Shown in pieces: positions 52,386 to 60,734 of a DNA stretch of 64,000 bases (positions are counted from its first letter, which is position 1; each line of letters begins with the position of its first letter). The translations under genes were made by a program, and so were the position numbers. Source of the DNA: Mycobacterium sp. 852014-52450_SCH5900713 (GTDB taxonomy: Bacteria; Actinomycetota; Actinomycetes; Mycobacteriales; Mycobacteriaceae). The stretch spans positions 1 to 64,000 of the forward strand of contig NZ_LZIL01000044.1 in NCBI RefSeq assembly GCF_001667075.1. Direction: 5' to 3'. The notes under the pieces were generated by a model that ran no database searches, was not told where the DNA came from, and was given only the letters and a program-made list of their open reading frames with translations.

Positions 52386-53360
52386 ATGGCGGGTGTCGAG
52401 CATGGTGTGGCGAGAATTGCCGCGATCACCGCCGTGGCGGCGGTAGTGCTGGCAGGGTGTGGTTCTGGCTCCAAGGGCGGCGGGGGTAGCGGCACCGGGC
52501 AACCGGCCAACCCCCGTTCAGCGGTGAGCACCAGCGATGCCGACTGGAAGCCGGTGGCCGACGCTATCGGACGGACCGGAAAGCTCGGCGACAACAACAC
52601 CGCCTATCGGATCAATCTGCCGCGCAACGATCTTCACATCACCTCCTACGGTGTGGACATCAAACCGGGGTTGTCCTTGGGCGGGTATGTGGCATTCGCC
52701 CGCTACGGCGACAACGCGGCGCTGATGATGGGCGACCTCGTGGTCACCGAGGAAGAGTTGCCCGCGGTCACCGATGCGCTGCAGGCGCATGGCATCGCCC
52801 AGACCGGGCTGCACAAGCAACTGCTGCAACAGAATCCGCCAGTGTGGTGGACCCACATCCATGGCATGGGTGATGCTGTGCAGCTGGCAAAGGGGCTTAG
52901 AGCGGCGCTGGACGCGACATCGATCGGCCCGGCCATCCCGCCGCCGGCGCAGCAGCCGCCGGTCGACATCGACGTTGCCGGGGTCCAACAAACTTTGGGC
53001 CGCAAGGGAACCCAAGATGGCGGGTTATTGAAGTACAGCATCCCCCGCAAAGACACCATCGTCGAGGACGGACGCGTGCTGCCCGCAGCATCGCTGAACC
53101 TGACGACCGTGGTCAATTTTCAGCCGATCGGCGGCGGTCGCACAGCGATCAACGGTGATTTCATCCTGATCGCCCCCGAGGTGCAGAAGGTCATCCAGGC
53201 GTTGCGCGGCGGCAACATCCAGATTGTCGAGTTGCACAATCACGGCCTCACCGAGGAGCCCCGGCTGTTTTACATGCATTATTGGGCGGTCGACGATGCG
53301 GTCACCCTGGCGAAGGGGCTGCGCCCGGCCCTCGACTCCACCAACCTGCAGTCGGGGTAG
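52386..53360 (+). CDS. lpqO: lipoprotein LpqO-like (DUF1259)
   Basis: A 324-aa lipoprotein with signal sequence RIAAITAVAAVVLAGC and lipobox LAGC, followed by a Gly/Ser linker. The mature part holds two DUF1259 repeats; each has a His-containing turn, THIHGMGDAVQLAKGLRAAL and LHNHGLTEEPRLFYMHYWA, then DDAVTLAKGLRPAL. It matches Rv0604 in place and type. Divergent from the response regulator, with shared OmpR-type boxes. Confidence 0.9.
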   Translation: MAGVEHGVARIAAITAVAAVVLAGCGSGSKGGGGSGTGQPANPRSAVSTSDADWKPVADAIGRTGKLGDNNTAYRINLPRNDLHITSYGVDIKPGLSLGGYVAFARYGDNAALMMGDLVVTEEELPAVTDALQAHGIAQTGLHKQLLQQNPPVWWTHIHGMGDAVQLAKGLRAALDATSIGPAIPPPAQQPPVDIDVAGVQQTLGRKGTQDGGLLKYSIPRKDTIVEDGRVLPAASLNLTTVVNFQPIGGGRTAINGDFILIAPEVQKVIQALRGGNIQIVELHNHGLTEEPRLFYMHYWAVDDAVTLAKGLRPALDSTNLQSG

Positions 53361-53414
53361 TGCCGATGCTCAGCACGAAGCCTCCGTCGAGGAAATCCTG
53401 ACGATCGATCCATT

Positions 53415-53515
53415 GGTGCTCCACCGAACCCGATTGCGCCCAGCTTCAAGAAGTACGCGAGGAGCCGGCCGAAGCCGACGGCGCCGGCGGGTGGGTAAGG
53501 GTCGGCCTGACTCAT
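53415..53515 (-). pseudogene. chromate transporter (chrA) N-terminal remnant
   Basis: The frame starting at 53515 reads GFGRLLAYFLKLGAIGFGG, the first span and FGG motif of ChrA chromate transporters, then degenerates and stops. Only about 35 residues survive. No other part of chrA is nearby. Confidence 0.6.
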
Positions 53516-53630
53516 ATCGAGTATGTAATCAACGTTGCCTCTGACGATCGACGCCTGAATCCGGTGTGAGACGAATCGGCGAACCAGACGGCCGAGAAGT
53601 GTTGCACGCCAGGGAACTACGCGGCGTCTT

Positions 53631-54023
53631 TCAAATGGTGACGACGTTGACGAACAGCGATATTACGACGGCAATCGTGCGGATTTGGCCATAACGCCGT
53701 GGATCACTAGGTGACCGGAGATCGGTGTATGCCGAGAGGAAGAAATAGGTCATTACGGGTGCCAGCCAATCGTTCGCGGAAAAGCCTGGCAGCCCGTCGC
53801 TGTTGAGTTGTGGCATGTTGGCGGACATTCGCCACAAGAACACCGCGGCCGCGCTCAGGGCGCCGAGGGCGACGACGTCGCTCCAAGCACTCCGCGGCAG
53901 CCGCCATGCCGCAGCGGCCAGTGTGAGCACGCCGGTCAGCCCTGCCGTGAGCGCGATGCGTGGCGCGCCGAACCGTTCGGCCGCCCCGGCGAGATAGGTT
54001 GCCGTTTCAACGGTTTGGCTCAC
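53631..54023 (-). CDS. small membrane protein of unknown function
   Basis: A 130-aa protein with three or four hydrophobic stretches (ALTAGLTGVLTLAAAAW, VVALGALSAAAVFLW, APVMTYFFLSAYT and a C-terminal TIAVVISLFVNVVTI). The ending and topology look like a small integral membrane protein. No family was recognised. Confidence 0.65.
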   Translation of the reverse strand: MSQTVETATYLAGAAERFGAPRIALTAGLTGVLTLAAAAWRLPRSAWSDVVALGALSAAAVFLWRMSANMPQLNSDGLPGFSANDWLAPVMTYFFLSAYTDLRSPSDPRRYGQIRTIAVVISLFVNVVTI

Positions 54024-54146
54024 TTCGAAACCCCCGTCTTTCGCCGCAGCTCCGACTGAAGTTGCGCCATCCCGTCGATCTGGGTCCGCCGACGCCCGCC
54101 GGAGTAGGGATCGGCATCGCGACCCATGCGAATCGAGATTCCGGGG

Positions 54147-54440
54147 TCAATCGTTATCCGGAGCTTCGGTACCCAGGAAATGGAAGCCCTGATCCAGGTG
54201 GACTTCCACCTGAGTGCCGTCGGTTTTGGTAACGAGTACCCCGTAATATGCGGCGCCCTCGTTGGTCTCCTTTTCGACCTTCCCGGCTTTGCCCGGTATT
54301 GCTTGTACCGCCGCGGCGCGGGCCTGGTCGGCGGCCGGCCCGGTGATCTCCTGGTCGTCCGCGGCGGCGACGCCGATGCCGATGGCCGTTAGGGTGGCGG
54401 CGCTGGCCACACCGATACCGATCTTCGTTCTGACCCTCAT
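54147..54440 (-). CDS. exported PepSY-domain protein (Rv0603-like place)
   Basis: A 97-aa protein: basic N-terminus, hydrophobic span with VASAATLTAIGIGVAAA, then a PepSY fold (ITGPAADQARAAAVQAIPGK, VLVTKTDGTQVEVHLDQGFH). PepSY proteins sit outside the membrane and inhibit or modulate proteases or signal receptors. It lies near the two-component system, and a third OmpR-type box stands 57 bases upstream, so it may be a target of, or feedback modulator for, the kinase (inference). Confidence 0.82.
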   Translation of the reverse strand: MRVRTKIGIGVASAATLTAIGIGVAAADDQEITGPAADQARAAAVQAIPGKAGKVEKETNEGAAYYGVLVTKTDGTQVEVHLDQGFHFLGTEAPDND

Positions 54441-54496
54441 GGATCCATCCCTTTCCGTCCGTGACCTGGTTGCGAAAGCGACGCTAGCGCCGGCAC

Positions 54497-54513
54497 ATGA
54501 AGCCAGGATGAAA
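54497..54513 (-). promoter_or_regulatory. OmpR-type direct repeat ATGAAG-CCAGG-ATGAAA
   Basis: Third copy of the box seen at 52295 and 52346, matching at 15 of 17 positions, upstream of the PepSY gene. Supports one regulator controlling all three promoters. Confidence 0.65.
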
Positions 54514-54649
54514 GTGACCGAATTCGTTCGCGCGGCCGTACTCAATGGTGATCGTTCGGCGGCTGTGTCCCGAGAAGTGCTGCGCGCCAGACGAAGAGCG
54601 TGTTCCCCGTAACACGGGGCTAGCCAGTTCCCGCCCGGCCCGCTCTGCC

Positions 54650-54801
54650 CGCGGTCGGGCGGTCCAGATCGAGGCGCTCCGGCCGGTGACGCAGAGCAGG
54701 AGATGGGTGAGGGTTCAGCGACGGAGGTGCACCTCGGCACGGACTTCGATGTATTTGGCATCTTGCCCGCCGGCCATGACAAGGACGATGATCGTGACTG
54801 A
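54650..54801 (+). pseudogene. possible PepSY-protein remnant
   Basis: The plus-strand frame ending at 54801 closes with TEVHLGTDFDVFGILPAG and a charged tail, aligning with EVHLDQGFHFLG of the intact PepSY protein on the other strand. Upstream the frame is broken and lacks a signal peptide, so only the C-terminal third survives. Confidence 0.4.
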
Positions 54802-54821
54802 CGGCTAAGGAGGCTCAGATC

Positions 54822-55043
54822 ATGATGCTCAACAGATTCGCCGCCTGGACCGGGCTCATGTCCACACTGCTCGCGTTCGCCGCGCTGCCGATGGCCCTCT
54901 TCGCGGCCGGTTCCGGCCACCCGGGCTGGGCGATGGTGGCGGCCGCCGCGTTGCTGTCCTGCGTCGGTCTCGGCGCCGGTGTGGTCGCGGCGGTCGTGCA
55001 CTACGACCACCGACATCACCGAAGCACCCCCCACCTCTTCTAG
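54822..55043 (+). CDS. small two-span membrane protein
   Basis: A 73-aa protein with two hydrophobic helices (GLMSTLLAFAALPMALFAAG and AMVAAAALLSCVGLGAGVVA) and a His-rich tail HYDHRHHRSTPH that could bind metal. AAGGAGG lies 9 bases before the ATG, which supports a real gene. No family assigned. Confidence 0.72.
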   Translation: MMLNRFAAWTGLMSTLLAFAALPMALFAAGSGHPGWAMVAAAALLSCVGLGAGVVAAVVHYDHRHHRSTPHLF

Positions 55044-55115
55044 CGACTACGCGTCACCGCCCGGATGTGTTCGGGCACAACCACATCTGTTCGCATTCGC
55101 GACGGTGTCGATGAC

Positions 55116-55361
55116 CTAACAGTTGATATGGGGAATACATCCGGTGTCGCCATGTGGACCGTCGAAGTCCCGCGTGGGCTGACTCGTTGCGGGCGCTCCC
55201 GGACCGTCTTTGGCCGGGGGTGCCGGCGCAACGGTGGAGGTCGGGGTTGCCATCGGTGTGGTGGTGTTGCTGAGCACTTCGCCGCCGCCGAAACCTGCCG
55301 CCAAAGTCAGCACCGTCGCACCGCTGAACAGCACGATCGCCTTTCTCGCTCGAGATTTCAT
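55116..55361 (-). CDS. small exported protein under a RicR-type operator
   Basis: An 81-aa protein with a signal/anchor (KAIVLFSGATVLTLAAGFGG), a Thr/Pro/Ala-rich linker and a C-terminal GDTGCIPHINC pair of Cys that could bind copper. A perfect TACCC-N5-GGGTA site lies 48 bases upstream. No known family was recognised. Confidence 0.72.
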   Translation of the reverse strand: MKSRARKAIVLFSGATVLTLAAGFGGGEVLSNTTTPMATPTSTVAPAPPAKDGPGAPATSQPTRDFDGPHGDTGCIPHINC

Positions 55362-55408
55362 CAGAGTCTCCGTTCTCTGTTGCGCGTAACCCTCAGTGTG
55401 CGAGCTCA

Positions 55409-55423
55409 TACCCCAAGGGGGTA
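55409..55423. promoter_or_regulatory. RicR/CsoR-type operator TACCC-CAAGG-GGGTA
   Basis: Exact match to the TACCC-N5-GGGTA copper operator of mycobacterial RicR, upstream of the 81-aa exported protein gene. Confidence 0.8.
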
Positions 55424-55494
55424 GGGGCTTAAGTCCTCTGCGCCCACGAGTGTCAAGGGGCACGCCGGATCGAGACCACCCAGGGCGGCCCGCA

Positions 55495-55734
55495 TCAGGG
55501 TCTGGCTGGCGGCGAATCGCTTTGATGGGCTTGCAGCCGAGAGAGACCGTCGTGCATTCCGCGGGCGATTTGACCGGGAACATCAGCACTGGGATCCGGT
55601 GGCGACGGGCAATGACAGCTCAGGTTGCTGAACGGGCCGGGGTCACCGCTGGTCGCTGGCGCTAGCTCGACCCCGGCGCCGAGGACGACGCTGATGCTGA
55701 TAAAGAGTCTCGTAATCACCTGGTAATGACTCAC
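55495..55734 (-). CDS. small secreted protein under a RicR-type operator
   Basis: A 79-aa protein with a hydrophobic signal segment (LFISISVVLGAGVELAPATS) followed by SNLSCHCPSP, a CxC with flanking His suited to copper, and a hydrophilic tail. A RicR-type operator lies 59 bases upstream. Function unknown; copper handling is inferred from the operator and CxC. Confidence 0.68.
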   Translation of the reverse strand: MSHYQVITRLFISISVVLGAGVELAPATSGDPGPFSNLSCHCPSPPDPSADVPGQIARGMHDGLSRLQAHQSDSPPARP

Positions 55735-55792
55735 TTACAGCCTGAGTCCGCGAATCTGCGGCAAGATTCGGCCGCTTCCATGCCGGCAACCA

Positions 55793-55807
55793 TACCCCCG
55801 TAGGGTA
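55793..55807. promoter_or_regulatory. RicR/CsoR-type operator TACCC-CCGTA-GGGTA
   Basis: Exact TACCC-N5-GGGTA dyad upstream of the 79-aa secreted protein gene; spacer identical to the third copy at 56017. Confidence 0.82.
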
Positions 55808-55888
55808 ATGACGTCAACGTTGTGGCCGCAAGCATCGATAAACCAGTCAAGGCCTCGACGCGGGGTCGAGGCCTTGAACTGAAGGTGA

Positions 55889-56005
55889 CTAATCGTTACA
55901 CGTGCACGCGGGGTGACCGCAGGTGCAGCCGCCCGCCCGGGTGCAGGCGGAGTCCCCACAGGTGCAACCGGTGGATTTGCAGTGGCAGGTATCTGTCTCG
56001 TTCAT
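55889..56005 (-). CDS. 38-aa cysteine-rich metallothionein-like protein
   Basis: Nine Cys in 38 residues at 7, 9, 14, 16, 21, 27, 29, 34 and 36, giving four CxC pairs plus one single. Two internal near-repeats (TGCTCGDSAC and GGCTCGHPAC) suggest duplication. It is shorter than and not obviously homologous to M. tuberculosis MymT, although the RicR-type operator 12 bases before its ATG matches the mymT regulon. Likely binds Cu(I) thiolates in the cytoplasm (inference). Confidence 0.8.
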   Translation of the reverse strand: MNETDTCHCKSTGCTCGDSACTRAGGCTCGHPACTCND

Positions 56006-56016
56006 ACCGAGGACTA

Positions 56017-56031
56017 TACCCCCGTAGGGTA
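56017..56031. promoter_or_regulatory. RicR/CsoR-type operator TACCC-CCGTA-GGGTA
   Basis: Exact dyad 12 bases upstream of the metallothionein-like ATG, close enough to cover a leaderless or very short-leader promoter. Confidence 0.82.
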
Positions 56032-56105
56032 TCAAACGCAAGAGCATTTTTGCGCGGCCGATGTTATTGAGTTGTGCTGTCGCAGCTGAGGACTCGGGAG
56101 CACGG

Positions 56106-56837
56106 TCAGTGGGGTGTGCCACCGCTCGGCGGGGTATCTCGCTGCCCGAGTGCACCCAGGGTCCGCACCGCTCCCACGGCGAGCACTGTCTGCCGCGAAC
56201 CCCGAAGCTCCGCCGCGAGGTCGTGTTCGAGCGCCGGAACCTCTAATTCCCGACGGCGCAACCGCCGATCCAGCGCAGCGATGAACAAGCCCTCACCCTC
56301 GCGACGGCACCCGAGAACGGCACGTTCGGTCATCACGTCCCGCGTCAGGGCGGCGGCCGGACACGACGCGACAACCTCCAGCGAGGCCCGCATGTCCAGC
56401 GTCGTGGTCAACCCGCACGACGGCGAGGCACCGATCCCGACGATGCCGGCCACCGTGATCCCGGAACGCTGGTAGTCGGCAACGTCGCGGGCGACCTGCC
56501 GCGCCAAGCGCCGATAGACGAGGCGGGTCCACAGCACGAAGGCATGCAGCAGTGGGCCGCGCAGTGGATACAGCCATCCGCCCTTGGAGTGGTGCAGGTG
56601 CAGGCTGTGGGGCTTCAATACCCCGCCCCAGGCCAGCCGCTCCGGGCACGGCAGCTGATGAATTCCGTAACCCGCGTTCATCAGCTCCTCGACCACCTCC
56701 GGCACGGCACCAGGTCGGGTGGCGCCGCCGGCGTAACGGGTGTTTTCGTTCAGCAGGCAGTGCGAGACCAGCACAACCCGTCGGCCGCGTTCGTCGTGGA
56801 GTTGGTCGAGCAGCAACTGCGGTCGTCTGCCACGCAT
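56106..56837 (-). CDS. TudS-like (DUF523-related) putative desulfidase
   Basis: A 243-aa protein with the layout of TudS/DUF523 relatives: VLVSHCLLNENTRYAGG (first Cys), IHQLPCPERLAWGG (second) and GIGASPSCGLTTTLD (third), three Cys that could hold an iron-sulphur cluster. TudS removes sulphur from thiouracil; here the substrate is unknown. Confidence 0.74.
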   Translation of the reverse strand: MRGRRPQLLLDQLHDERGRRVVLVSHCLLNENTRYAGGATRPGAVPEVVEELMNAGYGIHQLPCPERLAWGGVLKPHSLHLHHSKGGWLYPLRGPLLHAFVLWTRLVYRRLARQVARDVADYQRSGITVAGIVGIGASPSCGLTTTLDMRASLEVVASCPAAALTRDVMTERAVLGCRREGEGLFIAALDRRLRRRELEVPALEHDLAAELRGSRQTVLAVGAVRTLGALGQRDTPPSGGTPH

Positions 56838-56972
56838 ACCGAGAGCATCGACATCCGCTTGACCGTTCAGTAGGGGCCAAGGTCACCGAAGGGTGGTCCT
56901 CTTGGTTCTGGTGGGGCGGCGCGGCCACGGGCAGATTGAGACCACGTTGTACCGACTCAGAGCGGAACCGGT

Positions 56973-57887
56973 GTGTCAGCGTTTGAGGAAGTGTCCTTCG
57001 AGTCCGGCGGGGTGCGGTGCGCGGCCGACCTCTACCGGCCCGCCCAAGCGGGCGACAGGCTCGCCTGTGTGGTGATGGGACACGGCGGCAGCGCCACCAA
57101 GCGCCTCGGTCTGCCCGCGTACGCGGAGAAGTTCACCGCGGCGGGCCTTGCGGTGCTGGCGTTCGATTACCGGCATTTCGGAGCCAGCGGCGGCGAGCCT
57201 CGGCAAGTCATCGACGTCGCCGAACAACGAGACGACTACCGGGCGGCGGTGCGATACGCACGCGGCCGTGACGACCTCGATCCGCGTCGAATCGGCTTGT
57301 GGGGGACGTCCCTCAGCGGTGGTCACGTGCTGGCGGTCGCCGCCACGGATCCCGAAATCACCGCCGTGGTGACGCAGGTCCCGCTGATCGACGGCTGGCA
57401 CCGCGGCCGCGGGCTGCGCGAGCGGCTCAGCTGGGACGTCACGCGGCGGACGCTGCAATTCACCGTCGCAGCGGTGCGCGACGCTGTTGGCGCGAAGTGG
57501 GGCCGGCCGCCGTATCTGGTTCCGGTGGTTGCCGATCCCGGCGAGACCGCGGTGTTCACGGAGCCCGAGGCGAAAGCCGCGTTCGAGGCGCTGGGCGGCG
57601 AAGCCGTCGGCTGGCGCAATGCGCTGGCTCCCCGCATGCTGTTCGCGTTGCCGCGTTACCGCAGCGGAACCGCGGAGAAACTGCACATGCCCGTCCTGAT
57701 GTGCGTGGGGGACCACGACCTGCAAGCGTCGCCCAGGTTCGCCGTACGCATCGCGTCAGCAATGAATAACGTTGAACTGCACCGCTATCCGGTCGGGCAC
57801 TTCGACGTCTACACGGGCACTCTCTTCGAGGCGATCAGCTCGGTCGAGACGGAGTTTCTGCGCCGCCACCTGACACGGGACCCCTGA
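56973..57887 (+). CDS. alpha/beta hydrolase (dienelactone-hydrolase/acetyl-xylan-esterase-like)
   Basis: A 304-aa hydrolase. MGHGGSATKRLGLPAYAEKF is the oxyanion region, GLWGTSLSGGHVLAVAA carries the nucleophile Ser in GTSLSG, CVGDHDLQASP the Asp and VGHFDVYTG the His. The start is GTG at 56973. It stands alone between the TudS-like gene and a convergent lipoprotein gene. Confidence 0.87.
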   Translation: MSAFEEVSFESGGVRCAADLYRPAQAGDRLACVVMGHGGSATKRLGLPAYAEKFTAAGLAVLAFDYRHFGASGGEPRQVIDVAEQRDDYRAAVRYARGRDDLDPRRIGLWGTSLSGGHVLAVAATDPEITAVVTQVPLIDGWHRGRGLRERLSWDVTRRTLQFTVAAVRDAVGAKWGRPPYLVPVVADPGETAVFTEPEAKAAFEALGGEAVGWRNALAPRMLFALPRYRSGTAEKLHMPVLMCVGDHDLQASPRFAVRIASAMNNVELHRYPVGHFDVYTGTLFEAISSVETEFLRRHLTRDP

Positions 57888-57892
57888 CGAGG

Positions 57893-59242
57893 TCAGGACC
57901 AGGGCCCAGGGAAATGGCCGTCCTGGTCTTGCACCATCACGATGTCCTTGCAGTCCCCGTTCAAGGCCGCGGCATTCTCACCGCGGCACACCAGCGTCCA
58001 GCCCGATATTCGCGTGAAGGGCCGAACGGACCAAGTGGTCGCAATCGGATCGGTGGCGGGCAGGGCGAGCACGGCAAACGTATTGCCGGTGTTGGTGATG
58101 TAGAGGTGGTCTTCGAAGAACGCCACCTTGGCAATCGACATCTTCTTCGCGTCGTCCCGCGTCTTCAGATAATCCCACTGCTGGCTGCGCAGGTTCCACA
58201 CCCCGAAGCCGAACGCGGAGTTGTCCGAATCATGGCCATCGACAAACAATTTCCCGCCGGACAACGTCGCTGATAGCCCGCCACCGGGAATGCGGTCGGA
58301 GTCACCGATCTTGATGACGGCTTTGGCGTTCAGGTCATAGAACATCGTCGACAGCACCGGGGGATTGTAAGAATCCCAGTGCGTGATCTGGACCAGTTTG
58401 TTTGGGCCATCCGTCAATTCGGCATCCACACTGCGGATGTCGTTGTCCTGATAGATCGCCTCCCCGCTGGGCCGGCGCAGCTCGGCGCCCGACGTCTTGG
58501 CGGCGTCGGTGTTGCGTTGAAATGCGAGGACGTCCTGCCAGGCACGCCCGGATTGGGGGTCGCTCCATGGCATCGACAGGTCGGCGCCGGAGAGGAGCAC
58601 GGTCCGGGGCGGTGACGTGGCGCCGTGCCCGTCGGTGAAGGCGTTGGTCCACGCCACACCCGCCGCGGTCGAGGCGAGCCCCCAGTCCTTCGCCGCGGTG
58701 AACTTGAGGTCGGGGGTCGGCGGCTGCAGTTCTTTTGTCGCCAACGGTTGACCCGCCTTGAAGTCGTAGGCGTACGCGGTCGCCTTGGTGACTGCGGGTT
58801 GTTGCGCCTGGGCGGGTTTGACGGTCGTGACGATGTAGACGACCCTCATGTCGTCCGCCGTGCCCGTCAGCGCACAGACGGCGCCGGTGAGGTTCTCGCC
58901 GGCGGCTAGCGTCGGAACGGCCGGCGCGATGTATTGACCGGTTTTCGGATCGAAGATTTTCGGTCGGATGTCCTCGATCGCGGATTTGCTCGTCGAAAGT
59001 CTGTCGGGGCAACCGAAGTACGCCGTTCCGCCATAGCTTTTCCAATCCTTCTCCAGCGGACCCGTTATCGCGGCCGGCGATGGGGCCGCGCTGGTGGCGG
59101 TTTTCGACGGAGAAGTCGAGGTGGTCGGGGTCGCCGCGGGCGGGGACGCGGTTTCCGAACAGGACACGGCGGCCAGGCAGATGACCGATGCGACGAGGGC
59201 AAGCCCGCATTTGGGCGCAGTTTGCCCCGTGAAAGCCCGCAT
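57893..59242 (-). CDS. lipoprotein with beta-propeller-like repeats
   Basis: A 449-aa lipoprotein. Signal LALVASVICLAAVSC ends in lipobox LAAVSC, then a Ser/Thr/Pro linker (residues ~30-60). The rest is beta-rich with many short strands such as VYIVTTVKPAQ, VLAFQRNTD, KLFVDGHDSDNSAFGFGVWN and HLYITNTGNTFAVLAL, consistent with a propeller. No enzyme motif; ligand binding is likely. Confidence 0.8.
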   Translation of the reverse strand: MRAFTGQTAPKCGLALVASVICLAAVSCSETASPPAATPTTSTSPSKTATSAAPSPAAITGPLEKDWKSYGGTAYFGCPDRLSTSKSAIEDIRPKIFDPKTGQYIAPAVPTLAAGENLTGAVCALTGTADDMRVVYIVTTVKPAQAQQPAVTKATAYAYDFKAGQPLATKELQPPTPDLKFTAAKDWGLASTAAGVAWTNAFTDGHGATSPPRTVLLSGADLSMPWSDPQSGRAWQDVLAFQRNTDAAKTSGAELRRPSGEAIYQDNDIRSVDAELTDGPNKLVQITHWDSYNPPVLSTMFYDLNAKAVIKIGDSDRIPGGGLSATLSGGKLFVDGHDSDNSAFGFGVWNLRSQQWDYLKTRDDAKKMSIAKVAFFEDHLYITNTGNTFAVLALPATDPIATTWSVRPFTRISGWTLVCRGENAAALNGDCKDIVMVQDQDGHFPGPWS

Positions 59243-59345
59243 CGGAAAACCCCCGTTAAGTTCGTGTAACCAACGAGCGTAAGGCGGGCCGGGACTAACC
59301 GCGACTTGTGTCAGGCGGTCTTCGTCACACCAGGCCCGCGACCGG

Positions 59346-60584
59346 CTACCGGTCGAACTCGATGGGCAGGCGCTTCGGTCCGCTGAGGCTCACCATCGGT
59401 TTCCACGGGACCGGTCCCGCGGTGCGGGGGTTGAGCAGGCGGCCCGCGATGACGTTGAGCGCCTCGGCGATCTCGCGGCGGGCCAGGTTGGCGCCCAGGC
59501 AGTAATGCACGCCGCCGCCGAAGGTCAGGATGGGCGGCGCCCCCTCACGCGTGATGTCGACCCGGTCTGGCTCGTCGTACACCGCCGGGTCGCGGTTGGC
59601 CGCGGCCGTGTTCACCAGGACCATCGTGCCGGCGGGAAAGAGGTAGCCGTCCAGCTCGGCGTCCTCGACCACCAGGCGAAGGGTCCCGCACGCGATCGGC
59701 GAGTGGCGCATGGTCTCCTCGACCGCGCGCATCGCCAGTTCGGGGTGCTCCTTGAGCAGGCCCCATTGCTCCGGGTGCTCGCAGAGGACGTGTACCGAGG
59801 CGGCCACCTGGTTCCGAGTGGTGTCCGTGCCCGCCAGCAGGAGGCCGCCCGCGAGCATCCGCAGCTCGGCGGTGTTCAGCCGGTCGCCTGAAAAAGTAGG
59901 GTCCTCGGCGCGAATCAGGTCGGAGAGCAGGTCATCGGTCAAGCTGTGCCGCCGCCGCGCGACCATGTCCTCGACGTAGGCGTCGAGCTGGTGCCAGGCG
60001 TTCATGACGACGGGTTCGACCGCGCGCAGGTCGACGCTGAAGCTGAAGGCCTTGAAGACGTCGTCCGCCCACAACGAGAACTGCTGCCAGTCCTCGCGCG
60101 GAGCGCCGAGCAATGCGCAGATGATCGGGACGGGGTAGGGGCGGGCGAGGTCGGTGACGACGTCGCAGCTGCCCGCGTCGATGACCGTGTCCACCAGTCC
60201 GTTCATCACCTCGACCATGGTGTCGTGCAGCCGCATGGTCGCGCGGGGCGTGAACGCCTTGGACGTCAGGCTGCGCAGCCGATGGTGTGCGTCGCCTTCC
60301 AGGCACAGCAGGCTGTTGATCACCTTGTCCCACAAGGGGCCCGACGTGACGCCCTGGACGAGCAGGTTGATCCCCGGCGGGATGTGGAATCGGGCGTCGC
60401 GAAGGACGGAGCGGACGAGGTGGTAGGAGAGGACTTCGGGTCCGTGCGGTCCGATGGCGACGGGAGCCTGCCGTTGCGCCGCCTGGAGGCGGGGATAGAC
60501 GTCGGCGGGGGTTTCTTCGGCGCCATAGGTCAGCGTCGGCAGATCGGCATCGAAAACGCTTGTGGGAGCGGTACCGACGGTCAT
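59346..60584 (-). CDS. cytochrome P450
   Basis: A 412-aa soluble bacterial P450. I-helix AGTDTT (oxygen activation), K-helix EETMRHSP (ExxR), and haem loop FGGGVHYCLGANLAR with the ligand Cys. It starts at ATG 60584. CYP family not assigned; redox partners are not encoded next to it. A 9-bp inverted repeat lies upstream. Confidence 0.92.
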   Translation of the reverse strand: MTVGTAPTSVFDADLPTLTYGAEETPADVYPRLQAAQRQAPVAIGPHGPEVLSYHLVRSVLRDARFHIPPGINLLVQGVTSGPLWDKVINSLLCLEGDAHHRLRSLTSKAFTPRATMRLHDTMVEVMNGLVDTVIDAGSCDVVTDLARPYPVPIICALLGAPREDWQQFSLWADDVFKAFSFSVDLRAVEPVVMNAWHQLDAYVEDMVARRRHSLTDDLLSDLIRAEDPTFSGDRLNTAELRMLAGGLLLAGTDTTRNQVAASVHVLCEHPEQWGLLKEHPELAMRAVEETMRHSPIACGTLRLVVEDAELDGYLFPAGTMVLVNTAAANRDPAVYDEPDRVDITREGAPPILTFGGGVHYCLGANLARREIAEALNVIAGRLLNPRTAGPVPWKPMVSLSGPKRLPIEFDR

Positions 60585-60637
60585 GACGGTCTCCTCGAGG
60601 CCGCGCGAGCGATCCGTTCGCGACAACTTTCACACAA

Positions 60638-60699
60638 TGTATGGCCGTACCGATTGGGTGTCAACGATCTCGCGCCTTCTCGGGCTAACGGGCCATACA
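60638..60699. promoter_or_regulatory. separated inverted repeat TGTATGGCC ... GGCCATACA upstream of P450
   Basis: Exact 9-bp arms 44 bases apart (60638-60646, 60691-60699) in the 150-base gap upstream of the P450 gene and downstream of the MFS gene. Arm spacing suggests two half-sites or two operator sites for one regulator. Confidence 0.5.
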
Positions 60700-60734
60700 A
60701 ATTAAAAGGCGTGTGTGGCCGTGTGGTTCGACGC

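Noticed and set aside
55889-56005. Orthologue of MymT
   Set aside because: Both are Cys-rich and share the RicR-type operator, but length, Cys spacing and flanking residues differ, so the name mymT was not given.
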